From an uncultured Luminiphilus sp. (lineage in GTDB: Bacteria; Pseudomonadota; Gammaproteobacteria; Pseudomonadales; Halieaceae), in the NCBI GenBank assembly GCA_905182485.1, contig CAJJBO010000021.1, positions 1 through 64,000 on the forward strand: a stretch of DNA of 64,000 bases, read 5' to 3'. A program made the position numbers and the translations under genes. The notes under the pieces are model-generated. The model was not told where the DNA came from and ran no database searches. It was given only the letters and a program-made list of their open reading frames with translations. Positions 25,720 to 36,194 of the stretch are shown here, piece after piece. The first letter of the stretch is position 1. The number at the start of each line of letters is the position of its first letter.

Positions 25720-26813
25720 TTAGGTCCTACGAACGAGGAGCCGCCGTTCTAGCTCACGAATCTGTTGCCGCATATGCTCGAGACTCTGACGCGTAACGAC
25801 GCTTCTTGTTTCATCTTGAATATCACCATCGAGTGACTTCGCCACCAGCTTTGCCGTCTCATACATGTAATCAAACGCTTTGAGCATGTCAGTGGGGCCC
25901 GGCAAGGTCACAAAGAACATGAGCCCTCTTGTCTGCAGCGGCTCCATATTATCAATATCAAAGACGCCCGGCTTCATCATATTAGCAACACTGAACTCTA
26001 TTGCCCCACGACCGGACGTCCGCTCATGCCGATGAAAAAAGTCCATATCACCAAAGCGCAAATCATTCGTTAGCAACGTTTCAAGGATAGTGCCGCCGGC
26101 AAATCCGTCTTCCTGCCGAGCGACCACATACAGAATAAACACATGCGTGTTCGCCCCGCGAGGCAAACGCCCGTGCTCGGGTAAGTCGGACTCACTCGTC
26201 TCACTCGTCTCAATCGACTCCAACCAATCAACCGTGCCGCTATCGTTCGATTTAGGGTTAGCGCTATTACCGTCAGACGCCATTACCGGCTTCACGGTGC
26301 GGCGTCGAGACCCCTCCGAGGGCGCCGGCGACTCGCTGGGAGCAGCGCGAGGCTCTGCCTGCTCAGACGCATCTTTGGCAGCGCCAGTCTCAATCGGAGC
26401 AGAGACAGAGGGAGGAGTCACCACCGCCTCGCTCTCTCGGACCTCAGCCCCTACCGCCACATCTATTGGGTCGGGATATTGATTGGGTCGGGAATGATCG
26501 GGTCGGGCACAGCAACGTTTAACGAACCGTCAGCACGGTCAAGCGCCTCCTCGTCATCCAGAGATTCCCACTCATCAGGCCCCAAGCCCTCGCCTAGGTC
26601 ACCCCGACGAATGATTCGGGCACCGCCATTGGGCAGTTCTGTTAACAGGTTAAAGGGTTGTTGTTCGCCGGGTGAAGCGCGCTCTATTCGGGAATTGAGC
26701 TTCAACTCAGCCCGCCTCTCTCGCCAGTATCGCCGAACAGCATCGATCAGCACGCCCGCGATCATCAGGCCGCCGATGATGATCATCCAGTCGCGTATTG
26801 AAAGCTGTTCCAT
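25720..26813 (-). CDS. zipA: Cell division protein ZipA (one frameshift)
   Basis: Tethers FtsZ to the inner membrane during septum formation. It has an N-terminal membrane anchor (RDWMIIIGGLMIAGVLIDAV), a charged segment RRYWRERRAELKL, a Pro/Ser/Glu-rich linker, and a C-terminal FtsZ-binding domain (residues about 230-355) with ILYVVARQEDGFAGGTILETL, FHRHERTSG and MFFVTLPGPTDMLKAFDYMY. A one-base shift near 26470, in the repetitive IPDPI stretch, splits the frame. The linker has a small repeat (SIETSETSES). It lies between smc and ligA, the conserved gammaproteobacterial order. Confidence 0.9.
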
Positions 26814-26825
26814 TCAGAGCCCCTC

Positions 26826-29800
26826 CTAACTCGCCGCCAGCTGCGCCGCCTCTTCCACATCCACGGTGACGAGACGAGACACTCCCGGCTCCTGCATCGT
26901 GACGCCCATTAGTTGGTTTGCCATTTCCATCGTTATTTTATTGTGTGTAATAAAGATAAACTGCACCTCTCTGACATTTCACGCACCAGGCGCGCGTAAC
27001 GTCCTACGTTGGCGTCATCGAGCGGAGCATCGACCTCATCTAGCATGCAAAAAGGCGCGGGGTTCAGTTGAAAAATCGAAAAGACCAATGCGATCGCAGT
27101 CATCGCTTTCTCGCCTCCCGATAGCAGGTGTATCGTCGAATTTTTCTTTCCCGGAGGACGCGCAAAAATCGCCACGCCCGTATCCAGCAGGTCGTCCCCT
27201 GTCATTTCTAGACACGCGGTACCGCCACCAAACACCCGCGGAAATAATTCGGCAAACCCCGCATTAATTTGCTCAAACGTATCCTTGAATCGCTGCCGCG
27301 TTTCTTTATCAATTTTGCGAATCGCTGCGCGCAGCGTCTCAAGCGCCGTTTCTAAATCTTCGTTTTGGGCGTCGAGGTACTGCTTCCGCTCAGAGGCTTG
27401 CGTGTGCTCGTCAATCGCTGCCAAATTGATGGGGCCTAGCCGATTGATTCTCGCTTCTGCCCGCACCACTTTATCTTGCCACTCGGATTCACTCGCCTCT
27501 TCTGGTAACGCGGCGGCAATTTCTTGCGGCACCCCGTCACGCTTTTCAATTTCATTCACCAACGACTCAAGACGCACACCGCTCTCGGCTTCCTGCAGAC
27601 GAAAGCCCTCGATTTCCGCCTGCAGCGACTGAACCGCCTGATCCTGCTCGAGCCGCAGCTTATCGAGCTCTCGCAATTTAGCTTCAATATCGCCAACCCG
27701 TGCCCGTTGAATATTCAGCTCCGCCTCAGCACTGACTCGCTGATCGAGCAGCTCTGCCAATTTGGCTTTATTTTCAGCATCAGGGTCCTGCCCAACCGGT
27801 AACGTATCGGAAAGCTCAGTCTCGCGGGACTCTAGATTTTGGCGCTGCAGCTCCATCCGAGAGAGGCTTTCTTTTAACGTCGCCACCTGTGTTACCAAGT
27901 TTTGACACTGCAACTCGGAGCGCATGAGTACGTCCGCAGACAGACGCGCAGATTCTCGTTGCTGCGCCAACGCTTCAGTCAAAGTCACACGCTCTTTCTG
28001 CAACTTATCCCGCTCGACACGATCGAGTTCCATCTGGTCCAGAGCAGCACTTAGGGTTTGTCTTGCTTGCGCAAGATTTGCCTGTTCCTGTTCATACTGG
28101 CGTCCGCTCTCGTTGATTTCTTCCTGCAGTTGGTTACGGCGCTGCATTTGCTGCTCGAGCTTCGTGGCAACGGCTCTCCGCTCTGAAACCCATTCCGCGC
28201 GCTCATTAATCAATTGCTGCAAACTCTGCTGAGTTTGGGACAGTGACTTTTCCAATGCCCCCCTGGCAGTCAACAGATCACTCAGCGATACCTCTACGGC
28301 GACGGCTTCATCATTGCCCTTTGCGAGCGCTGCTTGGAGTGATTCCAGTTGCGCTTGACGGGCAATGATCCCGGCCGCAGCATCGGAACCGGACCTGCGC
28401 CGATGCCAACCGTTCGCAAGCCAGTGTCCATCCTTCGTGACGACAGATTCGTGCGGCCCGAGCTCGGCGCATCGCCGTCGCGCTTCCGCAAGATCCCCTG
28501 CCACTTTGATCGAACGCAACCACTGAACAATGCCAGCGGGCCCTTTGACGTGCGCCGCTAACGTCCCTTCTGGGTTTCCCGCCTTGCGCGTCCCTTGCTC
28601 CACCAGAAACGCGCCCGCCGGCAAAGTCGCCACACTCGGTAAACTTGCCATATCTGAGTCGCTTAGCACCTGCGCTGACAACGCCTCACCCAATACCTGC
28701 TCAACCGAAGCCTCCCATCCCGTGTCGACCTCGAGGGCGGCATAAACAGTGCCTAATGACTGTACGGACTCTGTCTCAATCCAGTCCGACAGCGCGATGC
28801 GCTCGCGATCATCCGAAGCGCCCTCTTGCAACGCCGTCAGCGAAGCAATATGTCCACGGTTTTCCTGAATAGTCGCCCTTATCGCATCCTGCTGTTGCCG
28901 GCCTTGCTCGATGGCGGTTTGTGATTCCGTCAACTGCTTTTGTAGTGTCTGGATTCCTGCTCTTTAGCTCTTGATATCACGGTCGGCGTTATCGATATTG
29001 GCTTGAAGCGGCTCTACCGCAGACTCACCCTGATCCGTTGCCAACGACTCTGATTCTAATTTGTGCTGCTGGAGCCGCTCTTGCAACTTGGTCAGCACCT
29101 GCTCGAGATAAACGATACGGCTTTGCTGTACTTCAGCGGTTTGGCTTGGGCCCTGCGCCCGGTCATTGAATCCATCCCAGCCTTGTGACCAAACCTGAAC
29201 AGCACGCTCAGCTTCTTGCAAGCTTACTGCCGCCGCACTGGCGGCCCCCTTGAGTTCATCCAGCGCCGGCTCCGCTTGCCCGAGCTCCTCCTGCCACTTG
29301 ACCAGTTGCCGCTGATCACCCTCCAGGTGCTGACGAGTTTGCTGCAGATTAGTGCGTGTTTGCTCAAGGTCTCGCTGTAGCTCACCACGCCGCTCTTGCG
29401 CATATCGCAATGCCTGTTCGATGCGAGTCACTTCACCACCGACGCTGTAGTAATGTTCCTGTGCAGCATGCAGCGCATCGGTCGCCACAGTCTGATCGAC
29501 CCGCGCCGTTTCGGACTGCGTGGTAGTGTGGGTAACTTCTGCCTTGGCCGCCTCACGCTTAACCTCTAACGACGCAATCTCGCCAGACACCGCGCCTTTA
29601 GAGACTGTCAAACTACGCCACTGAATGGCAAATAACTCACCCTGCAGTTGCCGCTCCTCAGCCTTGAGCTCAGCGTATTTCTCGGCCGCTCTCGCCTGCC
29701 GGTCCAGATGCGCGAGATTGCGCTGCAATTCATCACGCAAGTCTGTCAACCGCTCTAGATTCTCTCCAGTGCGCCGCATCCGGTTCTCAGTCTCTTTGCG

Positions 29801-30328
29801 GCGCTCTTTATACTTTGAAATCCCTGCAGCTTCTTCGATAAAGACCCGGAGCTCCTCTGGCTTAGATTCGATAAGCCGTGACACCACACCTTGCTCGATG
29901 ATCGCGTAACTGCGTGGCCCCAGTCCGGTCCCCAAAAATAAATCCGTAATATCGCGCCGACGACACTTTGCACCGTTTAAGTAGTATTCCGACTGGGCCT
30001 CTCGGGTGACTAGGCGCCGCACAGAAATCTCGTTATAAGCCGCAAATTCGCCAGCAACTTTGCCTTCTGTATTATCAAAAATCAGCTCAATAGACGCCTG
30101 ACTCACCGGCTGGCGACTCGTCGTTCCGTTGAAAATGACGTCTGTCATGGACTCGCCACGCAACGTCTTTGCGGAGCTTTCTCCCATCACCCATCTCACC
30201 GCGTCGATGATGTTTGACTTACCACAACCGTTTGGACCGACGACCGCACACATATCCCCTGGAAACTGCACGGTAGTGGGGTCAACGAACGACTTAAAAC
30301 CGGCCAACTTGATGGATTTCAGGCGCAT
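26826..30328 (-). CDS. smc: Chromosome segregation ATPase SMC (in-frame stop and one frameshift)
   Basis: Long coiled-coil ATPase that compacts and segregates chromosomes. The N-terminal Walker A is [20 protein letters not shown] (about residues 32-51). Long coiled coils flank a hinge near [13 protein letters not shown]. The C-terminal signature [20 protein letters not shown] and Walker [20 protein letters not shown] form the other half of the ATP site. Two breaks occur. An in-frame TAA at 28964-28966 is followed by the same frame (a CAA to TAA change would explain it). A one-base shift near 26967 comes before the correct ending [20 protein letters not shown]. Corrected length is about 1167 residues, normal for SMC. 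Confidence 0.93.
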
Positions 30329-30452
30329 TTATGTATCCGGATACCTATCGGGTGCGCTTTCGGCACGGGGTGCGTCGAAGCGAGCTAAAAACACAAGATG
30401 TAGTGTATATGCTTCCGAGCAACAACACTATGGCTGATGCTGAATTAGCCCT

Positions 30453-31655
30453 TCATTGGCCACGTAAGGCGATGACAACCGGCTCGGCACCGCCCACTGT
30501 CACCGGGTCAACCCGCCCCCAATACAGCGCGTTATCTCGGCCCGGCTGGCCATCAATCGATACTTGAACCTCTATCGATACGGCTTCGCTCTCCGATATC
30601 AGCTGGCCTGCCATCGATAGCCGATCATCCAGTCTCACCGACAGCGGCCAACGCTCCGGCTGGGTGCGGCTGACCGCGATAGGCATACCCTGTTCAGCAC
30701 CTGCGGCACGCGCCAGCACGAACACCACAGACCCATTGGGTGGGACAGGCGCGCCCTCAGGCACTCTCACCACCACGTCGACACCGAGCGAAGCGGACGA
30801 CGCGACGGACGGCGCTTCGTCCGATGAATCGTCAACCAGTCGCGGAGGCGCCTCACCTAACTCGAGTCGCGCGCGTTCGATAATCTGTCCCAGCATTGTG
30901 TAGCCGGAGGAACCAGGGGATTCCAACGCTTGTAAGCGTTGCCAATACTGAATTGCGGCACGAAAATCAGCTTCCTCAAACGCAGCCATACCCAGCGTCG
31001 CCAGCGCCGCCGGTTCCGCTGCATTCACCGCCAGCGCCTGCTCTGCACGCGACCGAGCCGTTGTGCTGAGCTGCCGATCATTAGCAAGGAATTCTGCCTG
31101 AGCGGCCTTACCTAAGATTTCAGGCGCCGATGCCCCCATCAAAACAAGACGATCAAAATAGTCAAATGCCGCCGCCGGATCATTACCCGACAAATAGTAC
31201 TCGCCCAGCAGCAAGGCATAGTCTGCGTTAGCGGGCCTCGCCTCCGCGCGGATCTCAATCCGCGATATCAGCGCAATGATGTCGGCCGGTTGAGCGCGCT
31301 CAACATCAGATAACGCACGGGCAATATTGACGTCCTCCCAACCGCCTAATCGCTGGTAGAGCAACACCACCAATACCGTCAGTAGCAAAACGCCCGCCCA
31401 CTGGGAAGCCTTGGACGAGATGAGGGGGTCCGCCGAGCGTGGCACGTCATCAACAAGGCCATCCTCGATGAGCCGCAGTGCGGCCTCCTGTTGCAATTGC
31501 TCCGACTCCCCTACTAACTCGCGCTGCCTGAGACGCAGCCAGTCTTCATTCGTTTCCGTGGGGTACTGTCTTTGCCAATACCGGGGCAACACCACCACCC
31601 ACACTATCGCGCCGAGCAACAGCGCCGCCGCGACGATCCAAAAATCATCGATCAA
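30453..31655 (-). CDS. ccmI: Cytochrome c maturation protein CcmI (CycH-type)
   Basis: Presents apocytochrome c to the heme ligation complex CcmF/CcmH. I start it at a TTG (31655) whose first bases overlap the ccmH stop (TTGA), giving LIDDFWIVAAALLLGAIVWV, the first membrane helix. A second helix (WAGVLLLTVLVVLLYQRL) follows a cytoplasmic coiled stretch. A periplasmic TPR domain comes next (LLGEYYLSGNDPAAAFDYFD, LATLGMAAFEEADFRAAIQYW), then a C-terminal beta domain. About 400 residues, intact, last gene of the ccm operon. Confidence 0.88.
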   Translation of the reverse strand: MIDDFWIVAAALLLGAIVWVVVLPRYWQRQYPTETNEDWLRLRQRELVGESEQLQQEAALRLIEDGLVDDVPRSADPLISSKASQWAGVLLLTVLVVLLYQRLGGWEDVNIARALSDVERAQPADIIALISRIEIRAEARPANADYALLLGEYYLSGNDPAAAFDYFDRLVLMGASAPEILGKAAQAEFLANDRQLSTTARSRAEQALAVNAAEPAALATLGMAAFEEADFRAAIQYWQRLQALESPGSSGYTMLGQIIERARLELGEAPPRLVDDSSDEAPSVASSASLGVDVVVRVPEGAPVPPNGSVVFVLARAAGAEQGMPIAVSRTQPERWPLSVRLDDRLSMAGQLISESEAVSIEVQVSIDGQPGRDNALYWGRVDPVTVGGAEPVVIALRGQ

Positions 31656-32107
31656 GGAAGTCGGTCCTCTAGCAATCGATTCACCTGGTCCCGCTCCGCA
31701 GCGGTCAGCCCTTGGGCAGGATGATGATCTTTTTTGCGGAAATGACGCGCCACCCCAACACCACCCAGTACCAGCAGGAGCAGAGGCGACCACCACAGAA
31801 GGACCGTCTGGCGATCGACCTCAGGTCGGTAGCGGACAAATTGACCGTATCGCGCCACCATAAAATCGAGGATTTGGGCATCGGTTTGACCAGCCTCCAG
31901 CTGCTCATACAACACCACCCTCAGATCTCGCGCTATGGGTGCATTGGAGTCTGCGATATTTTGATTTTGACATTTAGGACAGCGCAACTCCTGACCCAAC
32001 TGGTGATACCGCGAGGCCAAATCTGGCGAAGAGAATTCGTACGTTTCAATGACTGCCCACGCTGAAGAAGACACCAGAATGAGCGCGCACAACAAGCGAT
32101 GCATCAC
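31652..32107 (-). CDS. ccmH: Cytochrome c maturation protein CcmH
   Basis: Membrane-anchored thiol oxidoreductase acting with CcmG to keep the apocytochrome CxxCH thiols reduced. An N-terminal signal peptide (LLCALILVSSSAWA) precedes the redox motif LRCPKCQNQNIADSNAPIAR. One C-terminal membrane helix (LLWWSPLLLLVLGGVGVA) follows. The 151-residue size corresponds to the short CcmH, with the TPR part encoded separately as ccmI. The start overlaps the ccmG stop. Confidence 0.94.
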   Translation of the reverse strand: MMHRLLCALILVSSSAWAVIETYEFSSPDLASRYHQLGQELRCPKCQNQNIADSNAPIARDLRVVLYEQLEAGQTDAQILDFMVARYGQFVRYRPEVDRQTVLLWWSPLLLLVLGGVGVARHFRKKDHHPAQGLTAAERDQVNRLLEDRLP

Positions 32108-32658
32108 TCACCACCCTCCTGAATACTTGCTTGAGCCACCCTCCCAGGGGCTGTAAAGAAGTGACGGATATCTCGTTCAAACACCGCCTCATCAAGCACA
32201 CCCACATGCCGATGCAAAATGACGCCATCCGGCCCTAAAACATACGTTTCTGGTGCGCCATAAACACCGAGATCAAGGCCCACCGTCCCGTCGCGATCAG
32301 TAATATTGAGGCGATAAGGATCTCCCAACTCAGAGAGCCACTGCCGTGCTTTTTCTGATTCGTCTTTATAGTTCAGGCCATAAATGGGTACGCCTTGCGC
32401 GGCCAAAGCCAGCAGATAGGGGTGCTCGACGCGGCACGAATAACACCAGGTCGCCCACACATTGACCAAAGCAGGCCGAGGTTGCAGCGCCGACGCCCCG
32501 ATCACCTCCTCCGTCAAAAGCTCTGGCTGACTAAAGTCCGGAAACGGTTGGCCGAGACGGGCCGCTGGCAGAGCCGTTGGATCAATCGACAATCCCTTAA
32601 AAAGCAGTAACGCCAGCAACGCAAAGGCGGCTAAGGGAATGAATCGCTTAACCCGCAA
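32104..32658 (-). CDS. ccmG: Thiol:disulfide interchange protein CcmG (DsbE)
   Basis: Periplasmic thioredoxin-fold protein with an N-terminal anchor (FIPLAAFALLALLLFKGL). The active site is WATWCYSCRVEHPYL (WCYSC), and GVYGAPETYVLGPDG is the cis-proline region. It reduces disulfides of apocytochrome c or CcmH. 184 residues, intact. It overlaps ccmF by 11 bp. Confidence 0.94.
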   Translation of the reverse strand: MRVKRFIPLAAFALLALLLFKGLSIDPTALPAARLGQPFPDFSQPELLTEEVIGASALQPRPALVNVWATWCYSCRVEHPYLLALAAQGVPIYGLNYKDESEKARQWLSELGDPYRLNITDRDGTVGLDLGVYGAPETYVLGPDGVILHRHVGVLDEAVFERDIRHFFTAPGRVAQASIQEGGE

Positions 32659-34627
32659 GTCCCGTCGCCTCCGCTATCGCGGCCGACTTTACCGTTGACT
32701 GCCTGCGGTAGCGCCTGTCTGCCACCGTCAGCAGTGCACCAAAGCCGATGAGCGCACCTCCTAACCATAACCAGCGCACCATGGGCTTGAACTGCAGTCG
32801 AACCGCCCAGGCACCTTCTTCGACCGGCTCTCCCAACGCAATATAAAGATCGCGCCAGACACTCCCGTCAATCGCCGCCTCGGTCATCATTTGCCCGCTC
32901 GCAAAGTAGCGTCGCTTTTCGGGGATCAAGGTCGCAATGGGCTTGTCTCCCTGTGTGATCTCAAAAACCGCCTGATCTGCCATATAGTTGGGTCCCGCCT
33001 GACGCGATAAAGCCGTCAACTCGAACCGATACCCCCCGAGGAATTCAACGTCCCCCACTTTCATCAGCAGATCACGCTCTTCGTTAAGCTGGGTAACGAC
33101 TACCGCGCCCATCACAACGGCCGCAAAACCCAAATGCGCCGTTGCCATTCCCAGGAAACTCGGGGTTAACGTCTGCCACCTCAACCCATAGCCAGAGCCC
33201 ACACCGAGACGACGCCACAAGTCCTTCAATACGCCGATTGCCACCCATCCCGAGAGTAGCACCGCCAGGGCAATCCAAACATTAAACCGCGCCCCAAAAA
33301 GGAGCGGCAGCGCCAGCGCGAACACTACCACCACTGCGCCCGGAACGAGCAACTCGTGTAGCCAGCGAGCGGCGGAATCCTCTCGCCAGCGCGACAAAGG
33401 CCCAACGGCCATAAAGGGCATCACCAATGCCATCAAAGGGACAAACACCGCGTTGAAATAAGGCGGACCAACGGAGTACTTGCCCAACGAAAACGCATCC
33501 ATCACCAGTGGGAACAGTGTGCCCAGAAGCACAATGATGGTGGATACCGTGAACACGAGGTTATTGACCATCAGCAGCGACTCCCGCGACACCGCCGTGT
33601 AATTAATGCGGCTCGCGACGGTAGGGGCTCTCAGGGCATACAAAAGCAACGAACCCCCGATGACCAAAGCGAGAAATATCAAAATGAAGAGCCCGCGCTC
33701 AGGATCAGAAGCAAAAGCATGGACGCTGGTTAGGACGCCCGAGCGAACCAGAAACGTGCCCAGCAACGACAATGAGAAGGCAAAAATAGCGAGCAATACG
33801 GTCCACGCCCGAAACACCCCCCGCTTCTCGGTGACAGCGAGGCTGTGTACTAATGCGGTGCCCATTAACCAAGGCATAAAGGACGCGTTTTCGACCGGAT
33901 CCCAGAACCACCAGCCACCCCAGCCTAATTCGTAGTAAGCCCACCAGCTGCCCAAAGTAATGCCGGCGGTCAAAAAAGCCCATGCCATATTGGTCCATGG
34001 ACGCGACCATCTCGCCCACGATGCATCCAATCTACCCCCCAGCAACGCCGCGATCGCGAAGGCGAACGGTACCGATAATCCAACGTAACCCATGTACAAA
34101 AGCGGTGGATGAATAATCAACCCCGGATCCTGAAGCAATGGATTTAAGTCATTGCCATCGAGGGGTATGTTGGGCAGCAAACGCTCGAAGGGATTCGAAG
34201 TCAGTAGGGAAAAAGCGAGAAAACCGACCGCGATCATGCCCATCACGCTCAAGACACGCGCAACCATCACGCTTGGCAGTCCATGACTGAACCATGACAC
34301 CGCCGCCATCCACCCAGATAGTATGAGCACCCAGAGTAGAAGGGAGCCTTCGTGGTTACCCCACAAAGCAGAAAACTTGAAGATGGCCGGCAGCAAGCTG
34401 TTCGAATTTGCCGCGACGACGGCGACTGAAAAGTCATCTTTAAGGAAACTGACTGCGAGCATGGCAAAGGCAATGCCCACAAACAGTAAAACGCCCATAG
34501 CTAGGGTTGGCGCGAGATTCAGCGCGGCACTATTGCCGCGCACCGCTCCCCACATCGGAATCACTGCGAGTCCCATCGCAAATACGAAAGCGATAATAAG
34601 GGCGAGGTGTCCTATTTCTGGGATCAT
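32648..34627 (-). CDS. ccmF: Heme lyase CcmF
   Basis: Integral membrane heme lyase that joins heme from holo-CcmE to apocytochrome c. 659 residues with many membrane helices. The heme-handling protein signature is the tryptophan-rich [19 protein letters not shown] (about residues 231-249), and conserved histidine-bearing loops such as [11 protein letters not shown] and [10 protein letters not shown] are present. The C-terminal periplasmic domain contains GGYRFEL. Intact. Its ATG overlaps the ccmE stop (ATGA). Confidence 0.96.
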   Translation of the reverse strand: MIPEIGHLALIIAFVFAMGLAVIPMWGAVRGNSAALNLAPTLAMGVLLFVGIAFAMLAVSFLKDDFSVAVVAANSNSLLPAIFKFSALWGNHEGSLLLWVLILSGWMAAVSWFSHGLPSVMVARVLSVMGMIAVGFLAFSLLTSNPFERLLPNIPLDGNDLNPLLQDPGLIIHPPLLYMGYVGLSVPFAFAIAALLGGRLDASWARWSRPWTNMAWAFLTAGITLGSWWAYYELGWGGWWFWDPVENASFMPWLMGTALVHSLAVTEKRGVFRAWTVLLAIFAFSLSLLGTFLVRSGVLTSVHAFASDPERGLFILIFLALVIGGSLLLYALRAPTVASRINYTAVSRESLLMVNNLVFTVSTIIVLLGTLFPLVMDAFSLGKYSVGPPYFNAVFVPLMALVMPFMAVGPLSRWREDSAARWLHELLVPGAVVVVFALALPLLFGARFNVWIALAVLLSGWVAIGVLKDLWRRLGVGSGYGLRWQTLTPSFLGMATAHLGFAAVVMGAVVVTQLNEERDLLMKVGDVEFLGGYRFELTALSRQAGPNYMADQAVFEITQGDKPIATLIPEKRRYFASGQMMTEAAIDGSVWRDLYIALGEPVEEGAWAVRLQFKPMVRWLWLGGALIGFGALLTVADRRYRRQSTVKSAAIAEATGLAG

Positions 34628-35075
34628 GGCTGATACGGCGCAGCGGAGCGTGGCGTATTCCCTTCGAGCGCCTCTTTAACCTCGGGGGGCATATAATTTT
34701 CATCATGCTTCGCCAGTACCTGCGTCGCAATCAACACACCTTGATCGTCAAGCCGACCCTCAGCGACGATACCCTCTCCTTCACGAAACAAGTCTGGCAA
34801 AATACCCTATAGCGAATGGCGACCGACGCTTTGTAATCTGTCACCCAAAAGGTGGTGTCGAGCTCATCACGGCTGCGTTCAATACTGCCTTCAACCACCA
34901 TTCCCCCTAACCGGATTGTGCGATCGATCGGCGCCTTGCCCGCCGCGACTTCGGCCGGCGGGTAAAACAGGTTGATGTTATCTCTGAGTGCATAAGCCGC
35001 CAGACCGATGGCGGTACTGGATAGCACCACCACAAGACTGACCAAAATGAGGCGTTGTTTTCGCGCAGGATGCAT
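34624..35075 (-). CDS. ccmE: Heme chaperone CcmE (one frameshift)
   Basis: Periplasmic heme chaperone that carries heme covalently on a histidine and delivers it to CcmF. The start [17 protein letters not shown] is chosen for the GGAG 8 bp upstream. A single anchor helix is followed by the OB fold ([35 protein letters not shown]). One missing G near 34806 breaks the frame. Beyond it, the correct frame gives [17 protein letters not shown], with the heme-binding histidine and the conserved HDENYMPPE. Corrected length is 150 residues. Confidence 0.92.
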
Positions 35076-35076
35076 C

Positions 35077-35139
35077 TCAGCCACTCCAGGCGGTAACGCA
35101 CCGCTTCACTGTGATTGCCTTGATGTACTGATTTGTCAT
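35077..35139 (-). CDS. Possible 20-codon leader ORF coupled to ccmE
   Basis: In the unusually long ccmD-ccmE gap, an ATG at 35139 opens a frame encoding MTNQYIKAITVKRCVTAWSG. It ends with TGA one base before the ccmE ATG (TGAGATG), and a purine-rich GAGCGGG precedes it. The geometry fits translational coupling, but a frame this short can occur by chance and it resembles no family I know. Confidence 0.25.
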   Translation of the reverse strand: MTNQYIKAITVKRCVTAWSG

Positions 35140-35160
35140 AGCACCCGCTCTTTTCAATGA

Positions 35161-35179
35161 GCCCTCTCGATCAGAGGGC
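35161..35179 (-). promoter_or_regulatory. Hairpin in the ccmD-ccmE gap
   Basis: A perfect 7-bp stem GCCCTCT / AGAGGGC with a 5-nt loop lies 18 bp after the ccmD stop, with no following U-run. It could be an RNA-processing or attenuation element that sets differential expression of ccmABCD and ccmEFGHI. Confidence 0.4.
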
Positions 35180-35196
35180 AGTGTGGTTACCCACAT

Positions 35197-35382
35197 TTAT
35201 AACTGACTGTCACCGGCTTGCCGCAGTTGGTGCGCGCTGACCCATCGCAAGTGCCGACGAAAGCGTGCCAGTGGCAACCAAACCATCAACACTACCGCCA
35301 TCGTCGTCAGGGCGTAGGCCATCCAAACATAGCCACCGTGGCCGTCCATGTGCCATGCGGCAGCAAGGGATTCAAAATACAT
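35197..35382 (-). CDS. ccmD: Heme exporter protein CcmD
   Basis: Small membrane protein that helps release holo-CcmE from the CcmABC complex. The start MYFESLAAAWHMDGHGGYVW is the family N-terminus, including the conserved MDGHGxYVW. One membrane helix (AYALTTMAVVLMVWLPLA) and a basic tail RFRRHLR follow. 61 residues. Its ATG overlaps the ccmC stop (TGATG). Confidence 0.92.
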   Translation of the reverse strand: MYFESLAAAWHMDGHGGYVWMAYALTTMAVVLMVWLPLARFRRHLRWVSAHQLRQAGDSQL

Positions 35383-36119
35383 CAAGACACATCCAACCGT
35401 TGTCGCAACCAATGCGCATTACGATGCTGCCAGAGCAACTCTGCACGCATATTTAGCAGCATGGACATCGCGAACAGCAAATAAAATGCGCCAATCATCA
35501 CCAATAAGGGATACAACATACTGGCATCAATAGCCGACTCACCCGTAAATTTGAGCGATGCAGGTTGATGCAGCGAGTACCACCAATCGACTGACTTATA
35601 AATAATAGGGATATTAACGGTGCCGACCAAGGTCAGTACCGCACAAGCCTTTGCCGCAGCAGTCTTATTTTCATACGCTTCAAACAGCGCCACCACACCA
35701 AGATAGAGGAACAGGAGGATCAACATCGACGTAATCCGCGCGTCCCACACCCACCAAGCGCCCCATGTCGGCTTGCCCCAAATCGCCCCGGTCACTAATG
35801 CAACGGCCGTTAGCACAGCCCCCACGGGGGCGGCCGCGCGCATGGCCACATCGGCCATCTTAATTCGCCAGATCAGACTAATTGCGCCAGCAATGGCCAT
35901 CACGTAATAACCGGCCAATGCCACAACGGCTGCAGGAACGTGGATATAAATAATGCGATAAGAATTACCTTGACGAAAATCTGGGGGGGCAACCAGCAAC
36001 CCCCAGTAGGCACCCACCGCAAGCAGCAGGACAGTCACCGGCAATAGCCAGCGCACCAGGGTGCCACTGAATCCGAAAAACCAAGGGGGTGACCCCAATT
36101 TATGAATGAACGCCCACAT
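35382..36119 (-). CDS. ccmC: Heme exporter protein CcmC
   Basis: Membrane protein that attaches heme to CcmE. The start MWAFIHKLGSPPWFFGF matches the family, three codons inside a slightly longer frame. It has six membrane helices, and the tryptophan-rich heme signature WGKPTWGAWWVWDARITSM lies near residue 120. The histidine-containing loops IYIHVPAAVVAL and WWYSLHQPASLKF are the expected heme ligand regions. Intact. Confidence 0.95.
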   Translation of the reverse strand: MWAFIHKLGSPPWFFGFSGTLVRWLLPVTVLLLAVGAYWGLLVAPPDFRQGNSYRIIYIHVPAAVVALAGYYVMAIAGAISLIWRIKMADVAMRAAAPVGAVLTAVALVTGAIWGKPTWGAWWVWDARITSMLILLFLYLGVVALFEAYENKTAAAKACAVLTLVGTVNIPIIYKSVDWWYSLHQPASLKFTGESAIDASMLYPLLVMIGAFYLLFAMSMLLNMRAELLWQHRNAHWLRQRLDVS

Positions 36120-36194
36120 ACCCCGCATTATAGCGGCTAAACCTTTGCCTTGAGGCCTAATTCACATTCGGCAGCAGTTCGCCCAGAGCGGCAC

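Noticed and set aside
30336-30567. Plus-strand open frame of 78 codons upstream of smc
   Set aside because: It overlaps the ccmI 3' end and the smc promoter region, lacks a ribosome site and resembles no family.
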